64,000 nucleotides of DNA from Nymphaea colorata. Taxonomy: Eukaryota > Streptophyta > Magnoliopsida > Nymphaeales > Nymphaeaceae. Positions 43,866 to 56,797 of the stretch are shown one piece after another (within the stretch, counting starts at the first letter, position 1; each line of letters starts with the position of its first letter). The notes under the pieces are model-generated. The model worked only from the letters and a program-made list of their open reading frames with translations, was not told the origin of the DNA and did no database searches. The position numbers and the translations under genes were made by a program. The stretch is taken from contig NC_045146.1 of the NCBI RefSeq assembly GCF_008831285.2, positions 22,523,703 to 22,587,702 of the forward strand, written 5' to 3'.

Positions 43866-46749
43866 ATGGGGAAGAAGAAGAAGTTCATCGACAAGAAGAG
43901 CTCTGCGACGTACCGCCTCCTCTTCCGGGACTCCTCCGACCCCAGTGCCGGCGTCTGCGAAGGAGCCGCCGCCGAGCGCGTCTTCGTCAGGGTCGACCGC
44001 AACCCTCTCCCCTCCCGTTCTCTCCTGGATGCAGACGATGACGGTGAGCCCAATCCGGACCTCGAACCCGCGGACGATTCAATTTTCGCCGACGCGGATG
44101 ATGACGAAGACGAGGTTGACGTCGGAGGGGAATTGGGGAATTCTGCTGGGGAATCTCGGCAATCCGGTGCAGGATTGCGACCGTCGGGTAAAACGGGAGT
44201 CTTACAGGAGGAAGTGAGGAAGGAGATCCTGGAGCTAGGGTTTCCCGACGATGGGTATAATTACCTCGTCCACTTGAAGGAAATCAGGCACGCTGGGGGC
44301 GGCTCGGCGTTCTTCCCCAATTCGAAGGCGAGGCTTGATAGGCTGCCGAGCGACGTGAAGGTCAATGCGAAGAATCCGTAGAACCATCCTTTGTTTTATT
44401 TATGGAACCAATTTATTTCACTGGAGTCGTTTTCATTTTCTTTTATCCCTCTCTATCATAAGTTGTGGTCTCTTTCGGTGTTCTGTCTTAAATATTCGTG
44501 ACTAATCATTATTTCGCTATATTGTTAGTGCTATTTAGTTGCAATTATCTGTGCAGTGCAATTTTTTCTTAAGAAATCTTGCGTAAGACATCAGCTTAAT
44601 CGTTTGTTTATTTCAATTTGGAAGGTTCAGTATTTTGCAGTCATTTTTTCATGCTTTTCTTTCATGCTTTTCTTTCTTATTTTGGTGTGAAGGGAGACAT
44701 GCTACTTTAATGGTCAATTTGATCGGCAATCACATGAATTTCTGTACTCTACGAGCACTGCAGAAGTCATTAATTGCAGTTCTTTATGTAGGCTGACTTT
44801 TTGCTGTTTCTTGTTAATTTTTGTTGTTGTTAGGCATATGATGCGTCCAAATTGCCCATGCAACCAGAGAGTGCACATATTGATTCTCTATACACTGTGG
44901 CTTCGAAAACACACAGCGTGAAAGTTCAGAAAGCTGTTGATCCTGATATAGCTGCTCTTCTCGATGATGACGACATTTCGCGATTTGAATCAAGTGGGGA
45001 GGAACTTGAGGAAGATTTTGTGTTGCTGGCCAATCAGCCCGAAGAAGGCGAAAAACAAGTAACTGAAGACAAGAAGGTCGCTTTGAGTGCAAACCCCAGT
45101 TATGCTTCTTCCATGCGAGACGAGACGAGGGCCACTTCTGCCACTTCTAGTCTTTCAGCGGTTGAGAAGCCCAGAGTTCGTCGGCTTATTGACGAGCAAT
45201 TTGACCTGGTAACTTATTGGCCTTCAAATCTTTCTTTTAGATACAGCAATTCGTGTTTGCTACATCTGAGGTTGTTTCTGTACACACACCGTGTCCAGAA
45301 GTTCCAAGGCCAGTTCCTTTATGGCATATCTTAATAATGCATGCTACTGAAGACTGCAAGGTTTTCTGAAAACAAGAGTATGGTCTCTGCATAAGTTTTT
45401 TTGTCATGTGAAGGAGCAATGGTGAATAATTTTTTTGCGCATGCGAAGAACATACTTCGGAGTACAAGACAAGTGCTTCTCATTCAAGTGTCTCATATTT
45501 GTCTGGTCCATGGAAAGGCATTAGTTAATCGAAATGAATTAGTCCAATTTTTTTTTTTTTTTACTCATTAACATGTTCCTTATAATATCTTATCATGTCC
45601 GTGAAAGTGCATGAACATGCTGGAGAGGTTTTTCATTCTTGAGCATTTTTATATGGATTTTACAGTACCGAAGATATTCTTTTGTTCGTTGGGGTTTAAG
45701 AAGTAACTGCTTTTCGCTGTAATGCTACCATTCTGCTTGCAGCTAGCTCTGAGGGAATATGGCAGTGATACCGATGATTCCGAGGAATATGATATTGACG
45801 CTGCAGGAGATGGTGATTTGCTTGCAGCTAAGCTTAATCAGGCTCTTAAGGATCATGTAATGGATGACTTGGACATTCTGAACAAGTATGAAGCCCCTAG
45901 GAGTTCTGAGCCTCAGGATTTAGCACTTGACCAAGATTTAGAACTTGATCCTGCAGCTGATGTGAAGAAGAAGTGTGCAGAATATGCTGAGATGTACGCC
46001 AATGAAAGCATAGAAAACACTGAGACTGTCTTTGTTGAGGAGAGCAGCAGTGATGAATCTGAAAAGTGGGACTGTGAGACGATCATTTCTACATACTCAA
46101 ATCTTGACAACCATCCTGGAAGAATTGGGGAGCCAGAAGCTCCCAGGAGAGGTGTTGAGCGTGCTTCTAGGGGTTTGCAATCAAGCAGGCCTCTGATTTC
46201 TCTTCGTGGAAAGAATATGATCCCTGTGGATTTCTTGCCTTTCAAGAGAGGAAGCACCACGACCTCTGACAAGGCAAAGGCAGAGGCAGTTGTGGCGATA
46301 AATGACAAGAAGGGAAGAAGTCAACGGGTTGAGACCAAAGAGGAAAAGAAGGAAAGAAAGGTAAAAGTTTGAAAGATCACTAACCTATTTATTGCACCTG
46401 TGGCACAAGAAATGCTAGGATTGTCTTAAAGGCCAAGGATAGCAACATTTTCTATATGTGGATATATATATATATATATATATAAAATCTTTTTATGCTT
46501 CTTAGAGAACTTTTCATCTTATCTGGAAACAAAACCATTTTAGTGGATTTAAAATGAATCAACTGAGGCTGAAGTACTGCTCGATTATGTCCCTGATGAG
46601 ATTGTGCTCAAATGCAGGCTGCTGTGAAAGAAGAACGACGAGAAGCACGGAGAGCAAAGAAGGAATTCAAGGGCATATACAAGGGAGAAGCAAAGCTTGC
46701 CCAACGCGTTGCTGCTCTTTCCGGTCCTAGTGCCATTCGTCTCATGTGA
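43866..46749 (+). CDS. LTV1: LTV1 homologue, 40S ribosomal subunit assembly factor (4 exons, 539 aa)
   Basis: Exons 43866-44360, 44834-45208, 45743-46360 and 46618-46749 (TGA), each a multiple of three, so all introns are phase 0. The N-terminus MGKKKKFIDKKSSATYRLLF, then LGFPDDGYNYLVHLKEI and LPSDVKAYDASKLP, are hallmark LTV1 blocks. The middle is acidic (LLDDDDISRFESSGEELEED), followed by LREYGSDTDDSEEYD. The C-terminal basic helix (KEERREARRAKKEFKGIYKG) ends AIRLM. LTV1 is a pre-40S factor that supports uS3/uS10 placement and export. The first ATG upstream in frame (43848) adds six residues, but the conserved start is MGKKK. Exon 1 is GC-rich, unlike the AT-rich surroundings. Divergent to the G-patch gene. 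Confidence 0.92.
46464..46484. repeat. Short (TA)n run in LTV1 intron 3
   Basis: About ten TA units between exons 3 and 4. Confidence 0.85.
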
Positions 46750-47712
46750 GCAAGCGCTTGAAGTTGTTGAATGTGCTTTGCTGGTTTCGTGCTTTTCACC
46801 TGTTATTATTGGCCTAGCCTTGTGGCGAAGGAGTGGTCTAAATCACCCTGGTGGATCTTGTTTTGGATGTAGAAATTTGATTTATAGTCTAACTCTATAA
46901 TACAGAAAGTTTCTGGTTGACTCGATTCTTGTTGCATTTCCAAATCTTTTTTATATTTCATGCAGAACTTCAGGCTTTCCCCATGAAGGTTGTTTTCTCA
47001 TCCTCGTTGAAAATCCCGGTGACAGACATGAGTTACGAGAGAGAGAGAGAGAGAGGTGCCCATGTGAATGGAGAATAGCGTCCACGGAAAATCAAATAAG
47101 AGATGCACTGTATCTCGTGCCTCCTGGTTACACTATGCCCTTTGGGTTTACCGATGTCATCCCCGGTCGGTGTCCTCATTATCGGTTCTGAACCTTACAT
47201 ATATGCTCGTTTCAATGTTCTTTTGTTTCATATGTTTGTCACTTTAGAAACCTTATTTGGTGGCCATGTTAATGCTCTTTATGTAGTATGTCTTATTGAT
47301 TAGAATTGGGGTTCGGTAGGTCAGTTTCGTTCTTGCTAACATGGAACGGATGCCCTAACTCGTATATGTCTCTTATGAAGATCATCTACATACAAAATGT
47401 CTGCTCCTTTAGAAGAGCTGCCAACCTGTAAACATCACCAAGGCAAGCGGTACATCTTTTGCCGTAATATCCAAGTTGGGTGCACTTTTTCCAATGCAAA
47501 GGAGATCACAAAAGGTTTGTTCTCGTAGAGACAAAAGTATGCTTCTGATGATGCCTAATTCAGCACAATTTTTTTCTCCGTTTTTTTTTGGCTTTGCTGG
47601 TAGTCTTCTATGTCACTCACTGATAAATTAGTAAGCATTACATCAGAAGCCTTCACATCCCAAGCTTATTGGTAAATGACATTGGACAACATAATTGGAT
47701 TTTCTTAACTCT
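46750..47712. other. LTV1 downstream region
   Basis: 3' UTR followed by AT-rich sequence with a short (GA)n at 47037-47056. Short open frames only. Confidence 0.5.
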
Positions 47713-48221
47713 AAAGTAGCTTTCTAGATGATCCACTTGATCCCTAATGATTCGGAAGCGGCACGTTGATGTCTGTTAGGATGGTAGCTGTATAAATAAA
47801 TATACATTACGAATTACCTACATTTTGTTTTAACCTTCTCATTTGCAAATATGCTTCTTAGTACCGTTGGTTCTATTCCGCCAACGGAGGGTTCATTAGA
47901 ATAATAAACAGCCACAGAACAACAGGAACTTAATAACCAAGGTTATGCAGCCAGACTTGGACTAAGCACTTAAGTTGGACCAACACAAGAAAACATGCAA
48001 GTTTGACATCTTTAACAAGGATCATAGATGTCATACTACTTGGAAGAAATAATTTGTCGATGAGGTAACTTAACCAGATTTTCAAATACTGGGACAGATA
48101 AATTGACAATTTGATTTCCCATCAACAATAAAATATAGTAGCAGAAGAAAATGTTCTCAATAATGTACCCCCACTCGCCGTTGAACAACTCAGAATAATC
48201 ACCAGTTGCACAAGCATGGAA
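47713..48221 (-). pseudogene. Decayed duplicate of the REVEILLE gene 3' end
   Basis: Same orientation and order as 16015-16570: 3' UTR, last exon, last intron and penultimate exon. On the minus strand the exon equivalent reads ILLLMGNQIVNLS instead of [13 protein letters not shown], then diverges. The donor after FED is destroyed (GTAAGTTACC became TTAAGTTACC-like), the last acceptor CAG became TGG, and the TAA became CAA. Intron sequence is present, so the copy arose through DNA, not through a spliced RNA. It cannot encode a MYB protein. Confidence 0.88.
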
Positions 48222-48996
48222 GTTGGTTCAAAAAGACCAATTCTTCTTCGAAAAAGGTTTTCCTACTAAATTTTCTGAGAAGGTGCGGATATCTAGGCCA
48301 GCATACTCAACTCCCTCTGTCTTCTCGTTTACAGGCATCAGCTTGTATACATGGCATGTTGATAAGTCGTGAAATCAAATTCCAAAGGGACTTTCTTTGC
48401 AGAAAAGTTGCAACAATTGTATTTGGTGGTGCATATGGGAACCTTTCTTTTCTGGTTTTCTTGCCATTCAGGCTTACTGCAGTCTGATCCACATGGAGCT
48501 GATGATGGAGGCGCTCTTCCCACCTGGCCAATGGAAACTAAAACAGAAAGACACTGACAGGCTTTGATGCTCAATCCTTATTTTTCGGCTGAGATGTGAC
48601 TCGAGTGTTCCCCATGTATCGATATGTCAAGAAACAAACTAAGAGAGACGAACATATTAGCATCTCAACTAAGTCTCCTCTTTTGTTATTTTATCACTTG
48701 CATCTTCATGAAGAAAAGAAAAATTCACAATATTCACAAGCTGCATAAATTAGCATTCATTAGAGAAAACAATTTCTACCCTCTGCATTCAGCCACAAAG
48801 ATAACTGGTTTCCTTCTATTTAGCAACTGATTAAGCGCCTTAAATTAAAAGTACCCGAACTCGATCACCATTGCTGATCCGAGTTGCACTATTGGAAGCA
48901 GGAACAGAACCAGACAGGTAAGGAACGTGGGTATTCAACTTATGTGGAGGAGAGACAGAACTACAGCATAGAGCGTGGTTGATGCTGGGGAAATCA

Positions 48997-49308
48997 TCAG
49001 TTACCATATTCATTTGGAGTTGAAATGGAGTGACCAACATAGGAGGAGGACAGTGGATCCGGATGTGGTATTGGACCAGGCTCTACTCCAGGATCCGATA
49101 TGGGTGTTGGATCTGTATACCCATAATCTTCTTCTGTCACCAACGCATCCCAACTTCCCCTAACCTGTTCGTCATCCCCATCAAGCCTGTAATTACTTGG
49201 GGAGCATCCGATGGAGTAAGCCGCCGATGACGCCTTGGAGTACAACAAAATCGCCAGCAGAACAAGCAAGACAATCTCGAAAGACTTTGATGGCATATTC
49301 AATTTCAT
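48997..49308 (-). CDS. Small secreted protein, possible PSY-like peptide precursor (103 aa)
   Basis: A single uninterrupted 103-residue frame. Residues about 11-29 (EIVLLVLLAILLYSKASSA) form a clear signal peptide with an A-x-A cleavage site near residue 29. The mature part is short and acidic and contains DDEQVRGSWDALVTEEDYGY directly followed by TDPTPISDPGVEPGPIPHPD. The DYG...DP...DPGV.P order resembles the PSY1 sulfopeptide, where the Asp-Tyr pair marks tyrosine sulfation. However, the PSY core is normally nearer the C-terminus and the match is loose. Two cysteines at most are visible, so it is not a cysteine-rich defensin. A secreted peptide is well supported; the PSY assignment is not. 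Confidence 0.5.
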   Translation of the reverse strand: MKLNMPSKSFEIVLLVLLAILLYSKASSAAYSIGCSPSNYRLDGDDEQVRGSWDALVTEEDYGYTDPTPISDPGVEPGPIPHPDPLSSSYVGHSISTPNEYGN

Positions 49309-50377
<1,069 letters not shown>

Positions 50378-50547
50378 CACATGGTTGTACTTGTCTGCGA
50401 GGTAAGTGCATGGGGTATGGTTAGTGCATCGCCATAAATGAGCTTTCTGTTGAGCACCTGATGTGTGCATGAGACGTACAATGCATTATTTTGGCATTCT
50501 CATCCACCATGATCTACTGAGTTCTGCCATCTGATCCTTTGCCCATG

Positions 50548-51036
50548 AGGGGTGGACACTAGCCGAGAGCCGAGTTCAGTTAGCTCCAGCTCGGCTCAAC
50601 TAATGAAACCTCGAGTTCGAGAATAGCTTGACAAAAGCAGCTGGAGCTCAACTTGACAGTTATGTATTGAGTTGAGCTTTAATTTAAGACTCGACAAACT
50701 TGTTTGAATATATGGACTATTACTTTACCATAAATCAACCTTGACTCGATTAAAGCTAGACAAATTTGAAGGAACTTTTGTAAAAACTTACATAATTAAT
50801 TAACGTCAATATACTGATTTTTTAATTTTAAAAACAAGTCGCATATTTAAAAAATCACTACATGTTATTTTCGAGCCAAGTCGAACTTTAACAGTTCGAG
50901 TTCAATGAACTCAAACTCGACTCGATTATGTGAACAAGTCGACTCATAAACTCGAGCTCAACTCGTTAAGAAAATGACTCGGCTCGAACTCGTTCACGAG
51001 CCAAACCTTAACGAGTCTCTTTAAGCTCTCACTCCT
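50548..51036. mobile_element. hAT-like MITE rich in CTCGAG/GAGCTCG words
   Basis: Begins AGGGGTGGACACTAGCCGAG and ends with the complement of TAGGAGTGAGAGC, short imperfect inverted ends. Inside are many GAGCCGAG, CTCGAGTT, ACTCGACTCG and CGGCTCGAACTCG words in both orientations. AGGGGTG termini with this composition are a widespread plant non-autonomous family. No coding capacity; no certain target-site duplication. Confidence 0.6.
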
Positions 51037-52148
51037 ATATGGCGGTCCCTCACCATCGATCCCACTTGTAACCTGACCTGATTTTATTTTTTAGGATAAT
51101 GATGATGATAATCGGTAATCCCCATGTCGATGATGATCATCACATTTCCATCCAATCCAATTCAGACCTGAAGCTTTTATTCCCTAAAGATGATGATGAC
51201 AGCTTAATATAATGACTATACAAACATAGAGAGATTTCAACAAAAATGAAGTCTCTTTGATGTGTGAAATGCTGGATTCCGAAATTGACATGCAACCAGC
51301 GGATGTTTTTCTTCTTTCCTTTTGTTTTGTTTTTTTTTTTTTTTTTTTTTTTTGGGAAATCGACTTGAATCCCATTCTGACATTGAATTTTTAGAGGCAT
51401 TTGATGACACTTTCCAAAGCTTAAAGTAATGAAAGTTAGGTTTAGTGAAAATTAAGTTTTTAATAATTTTTTAAAAACTGTTTTTTTCTGTTTTCGTAAC
51501 ACACCAAAATTTTTATGGATAACCCTTGGAGTGAGATAAGGATGAAGGTTATATATTCACTCCTTTTTTGAAAAAAAGTTGTGTTAAATTTGGATTTTCT
51601 GCTCAATTTTGACGTCATCCAAGCACTTTAAAAAGTTATTTTACAAGTACAACAATATTTTTCGTCATAAGCAGCATTTTAAAAAGGTATCCAAATAATT
51701 CAGTTTCTTGTCCTAAATCCAATTGCTTGCCTAGGAATAATATCATTGGTAAATTGTACATCATTTTAGCCATATTAAGCTAGCTAGCTAGTCTCCCTTT
51801 TAACGTTCGTGATACCAACTTCATGTACTCCAAAAGAAGAGAACGATATGAAAGTTGAAACAAATGACATGACTTTGAGGCATGAGAATTTTAGAGAAAA
51901 AGAAAAAGGACGAGGGTTTAGACTTTCAACTTTCAACTAGTAGGATGAAATATTTATTTTACTTATCTAAAAAGTAGATGACTCATTTTGAATACATTTA
52001 GTTGTTCTCATATTGTGTGCATTATGTATATAGTTGAGGTCTTTCACTCTCAATTAATAGAATTAAATACTCCTCCTGCTAACTTAAAATTGAATGGTCC
52101 ATTTTGAATACCTTTAATTGAGCATTCACCTTCTCTCTCTCTCTCTCT

Positions 52149-52186
<38 letters not shown>

Positions 52187-54930
52187 AAGATTATAGATGT
52201 TAATGTTGTGGGGGTGTAGCAATGTTCCGGACAGCGGGGACCGATCAGGACATGATGCAAAAACACGGACATATGGAATGCATTTTATTCAATGCGATCG
52301 ACATCGACAAGGAGTTGTCGAGATCGGACGGTTCATAATTGAAGGGTTGCCATCACAAGGTGTGGTCCCAGCAAATACGGAGGTACCGTACTGGTGAGCC
52401 CGTGACCTGTTTGCATCAATAGTGCCTTGCTCCTGCTTATGCAGCACGGATGGATCGAGCTCTTTTTTGTATATTTTATTGTCCACTCTAAGCAGCCCCA
52501 CATGTCAAAATGCAGATGCTCTATGTCGAAATCTCTCTCTCACACAACCTTTCTTCTTCGAATCCCCAATTTGACGCTTCAATAAAGTAATCTTGGATAC
52601 ATGTGCTTATAAGATCTTGTTGCTCAATCATGATGGGATTTTTCTTTCTGAACGGATTATATCAATGAGTGAATCAGTGTTTCCTGAAGAATCGATATTG
52701 CATTAAAGTTCTTGAATTCATTGAGAACGGAGCAGATCTCTGATTCTGGCAAAGATCAATGCCAACATCTTTGTTTTTCTTGGCAGTCACCATCCACAGA
52801 TTATAGCCGTCACAAATATTTCTTTGGAAAGGTTAGAGGATTTGCTCTTCTTTGTCCTGAAAGCCAGGTTTAGGGAGATCCTTTGTTGATAACTAAGCCG
52901 TGAGATTGCACTGATCTCTGCAACTGACCCACCTAGGCAAGTACCTGGATTTTTTTATCATTTGGGCCTCCGCTCAATGTCTTTTTCCTCTAATTCCTTA
53001 CAACCAACGTGGGAAATATATGTTTCTGCACATATAATTGATCATTTGTTCCTTCTGCAACCCAAGAATCCAAGAACTAAGATACAGTTAACACTAAGAA
53101 CTGCACCAACCAGCAGCCCAATAATCAGAAACATGGTCTTGTCCGATTGCACAAAGAACTACATGATTGTTACAGAAGAATACAGAGGAATAGTACTCGC
53201 ATGCAGGATGTGAAACACCTCGTTCCTTCTTGTCACAGGCTACGTGAACACTGCAGAAAGGAAAAGTAGAGTGAACCTTCTATCCGCTGGACAAGGCGAT
53301 CAAAAGAAAAAGAGGTGAACTCTGAGATTAAAGACACGATGGTTTTATTTATTTGGGTAGCGCTGCAGTGGGTTGTGCCTGTAAATTTTTGCACCATGAC
53401 AAACAAAAGTTGGATGGAAGTTATATTAATTGGTTTACAGCGGAGATGGAGAGATTTCGAATCACTTGATGCTTCTCCTTAACAGGGTGAAATGGTTAGC
53501 GAGTGGATATTTACTTTTTGCTGTACTATCAGCAGTACACTGGCAAACTTTGTAGTTCATATTATTGAATAAAAAGGCAATTGGGTGACTGGAGCTTACT
53601 TGGTTCAGGGTGAGCAGTCCTTGAATCTTTCATCTTTGACCCTGTCTGCCCACGGCAATCGGTTCTAAGAAAAATATCATTACTGTGAATCAATTTACCT
53701 AAACTGATTCTCTTAGCACTTCTAGTATTCTTCTCTTTCTTCACCAAGAGGAAGGCTTGAGAAGAACTTTGATTCTTCTTTCTATTGTGGTTTGCCATTG
53801 TGACTGATCATGAACTCCGCTGTTCGACGTTGATGGCCTGGACTGTCTTTATCCATAAACTGCACAGGCAGACTGAACCGGTCATAAGGATTTATTGTCT
53901 CCAATATGAACATATCTCTCTGCATAATACAACGAAATCTAGCGTTGGCTTTGTGCATAAAAGTGTGCATGCCACAGGCTCAACCTGTTGCATCTTATAT
54001 GTGCAACTAGTTATCCCGTGACAGATTGTACACACAGCAGCACCACGTCGCCTTCTATTGCCCACAGTTCATCACTCTCAGCCCAGCCTCAGTTTCTAGC
54101 TGCCTCTGTTTCAGGTCATTCATGGAGGTCGTTCTTGTACGAGAGAACCAACTCCTGGGTTGCATAGTTGATGAACGGAATAAATGGTGACCTCCCATGC
54201 ATCGTCGGCGCCGTTGGCTCACTGAGGCCATCCACCGCGTTGGCTCTGTAATTTGAAACGTCACTGGTTTCTAGGCTTCTTACCAGGCGGAGAATCTAAC
54301 CCAACAGCGTCGATCTGTGGGGGGAATTCCATTGCTGCAGATGGGCAGGCAGGGAGGCAGGCTGTAGCTCTGTGTGAGGCGACCGACAGTGATGAAAAGG
54401 ATGCTCTGAGCTGCATTCATGGAGTACAAAGTAGAGACGTACGCCCTTCTCCAACATGACAGCCCATTCCGGCCAGTGGGATTGCCAGAGAAAAGAGAGA
54501 GAGGGGAGAGGCTCCCCACCAGATACCACAGAGGCGCAGACAGGATTATCTAGCAAAGTACGAAGATGATCACGAGAGAGATAGGAGAGGCTGCCCACCA
54601 TACACCATAGACAGGATGATCTAGCAGATTAAGTACGAAAGGCGATCATCGTCGAAGGGGTTAAACGCCGTCGATCGATCGATATGGCCACTGAATTCAT
54701 GAAAGATTCCTGCATTTTCACAGTGTAATTGGCTGAGATCTCGAATTCCACCTACAGGCTGTTCCTGTCTCGCTGACACACAAACCCTCTGCTCTGTGGT
54801 TCACGCTAGAAACGACCTTCATCTCTTCTTTTTGAAATACACAAGATAGACGACTATCATGTTCAATGCATCTCGACGACTAAAAACGAAAAATCCATTG
54901 TTGAAAAGCAGCCGTGATTATATAAACATG
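51037..54930. other. Gene-poor spacer
   Basis: AT-rich with a long T run near 51330-51353 and the (CT)n(TA)n block at 52132-52182. Small open frames (for example minus 53562-53798, basic and Ser-rich) match no family I know. Confidence 0.5.
52132..52182. repeat. (CT)n(TA)n compound microsatellite
   Basis: About 20 bp CT followed by about 30 bp TA: the reverse complement of the TA-GA arrangement at 2268 and 50246. Confidence 0.95.
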
Positions 54931-55200
54931 AACAACCATTTATGGTGTACAATAGTTTACGGTACAGTAACAGTTTACAAGCCTTTAAACAATCATGTGC
55001 AGTCCTTTCAATGACATACTTTAATTTTTGTAATATCCACCAAATTTAATATGCGCATATATATGTATATATATACATATATATGTCCAGATGTTGTTGG
55101 ATCGTGACTAAAAAGTTCAAAATCTGCTACTGAAAGCATAGGCCCTTACTAAAAGCATCGTAAACTATGGCTGCACCATAAACGGTTGTTAATGTTTCAT
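54927..55200. mobile_element. Foldback/MITE-like inverted repeat
   Basis: The left arm (54932-54961, AACAACCATTTATGGTGTAC then AATAGTTTACG) pairs with the right arm (55159-55192, CGTAAACTATGG...CCATAAACGGTTGTT) with few mismatches. An inner TATATATGTATATATATACA palindrome lies at about 55057-55084. No coding capacity. Confidence 0.6.
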
Positions 55201-56033
55201 GACTAATTTTAATTTTTAACCATCCAATAACATTGGATAGCAGATTTGATTGAATAACCATAACGTTTCTAAATAAATGTAAATTGCCATATGTAACTTG
55301 ATTTGACAATTAGATAAATTGGCGCCGATGTAAATTGTGTTTTAAATAGAGTATGCATAAATATTCCATTTTGATATATCATGACCGGCTTGACCGCGAA
55401 TAAAAACTTTTGTCCTTCATATCACAAGCCGTCCATATGTATAATTTATTGGTGCTTTCGGCGTTCAATATAGGATGGAGGAGAACAATGAAAGGTTCAT
55501 AGGCCCCTTGGCATTAGAATTCTATTTCTCTTCTTACCAAACTTAAAAAAGGCTACTAGCTCCATGGAAACATTACTATATAGTGCATGCTGCTTACGAA
55601 CACCAAGCGTACTGGGAGGCATTGGTGACCCAACACTTATCTTCTATTCTCCAAGAACTCAAATAAAAGAAAATGATTCAACCTCAGACCTTTTTGCATG
55701 TAGCTCCACTAACGGTGGAGCTCCCCCAGGTAATCGATTGTATTATGGGTATTTTCGTTTTTTAAAAGATTTTTTTTTTCTCCTAACCATAGATCTTAAT
55801 CTGCAATTGCAATCCTTGTTTTACATTTTTGCATTAAGAAAATATTAGATTTAAGATCGAGGAGGAGAGGGTCTCATCTTAAATCCATTATTTTCAAATC
55901 TTAAGAAGTTTACTTTAAGGGCAATCAAACGCCCCTGAAGTGGGTGCTTAACAATAACAACACTAACATAGTATTTAAGGAGTTAATTTGTTGCAAAGAT
56001 TGAAGTAGTTTTATGAAACACCAAAATGCTATA
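55201..56033. other. Spacer
   Basis: AT-rich; nothing recognised. Confidence 0.5.
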
Positions 56034-56140
56034 CACTACAAAAAAAGCTAAGCATTATTGACGGCCACAAAATGTCGGTGAAAATAAAATGAGCGTCAGT
56101 AATGGTTAAAAAGAGTATCAGTAAAAATCATCACCAACAC
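56034..56140 (+). mobile_element. CACTA (En/Spm) transposon terminus
   Basis: Starts CACTACAAAAAAAGC, the diagnostic CACTA end, followed by subterminal GACGGCCAC, TGTCGGTGA and GCGTCAGTAA repeats, the usual CACTA pattern. I found no matching opposite terminus in the window, so it is a truncated end. Confidence 0.75.
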
Positions 56141-56620
56141 ATTAGATAGCAGAGTTGGCGTACGGTATCACCTGCGCAGCCTAGACGTAGGAAAACATTG
56201 ACAATATATAGTTTTAGTTAAATGCAACACTTCAAGAGACAAAGAAAAAAAAAACTGTTGCTGCTTGTGGCTGCCAACAGAAGAGGCTGGTTAAGTTTGC
56301 CTAGCTCAAAAACTAGGTTAAAGTATCGATAAATCTACTTCTTACCAACTAACTTTGGTATGCCAAAAATAGATACAAAATTGGTTTCAAGGTGAAAGTA
56401 AAAAAAAAAAAAAAAAAAAGATGTTAAAGACTATTAAGTTGAAGGAGGTCAAGAGTTCAAACTTACAGCAATTATTTTAGACAGAGTTGAATTAAAAAAA
56501 AAACCTGTTTTAGAGTCTCATCTCACCAAACGAGAAAAGGGAAAACACCAATTTGCATCACGACTTTGAAACAAACACTATTTAAAGAAAAAGAAAGAAG
56601 AAGTTTTGGGTTTTAAGTAG

Positions 56621-56797
56621 TGGTGGAGTGAGAATTTTTTTTTTAAAGGGCATTGATTCGCAGGTTTTCATACTTGAAGGAACACTTACATATGTATCAA
56701 AGTAAATATTAAACCATCTTACATAAATATGAAATAAAATTGAGAACCTAGTGTAGGCAATTGCCCACACCAACCTATACGTGGCTCAGCCACTGGT
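56621..56797. mobile_element. MITE with central GGCAATTGCC, copy 2
   Basis: The left end TAGTGGTGGAGTGAGAA pairs imperfectly with the right end GTGGCTCAGCCACTGG. It shares TGTAGGCAATTGCCCACACC with 25213-25380. Confidence 0.6.

Noticed and set aside
53562-53798. Basic, Ser-rich 78-codon frame on the minus strand
   Set aside because: No family, no promoter or splice support, isolated in repeat-rich spacer.
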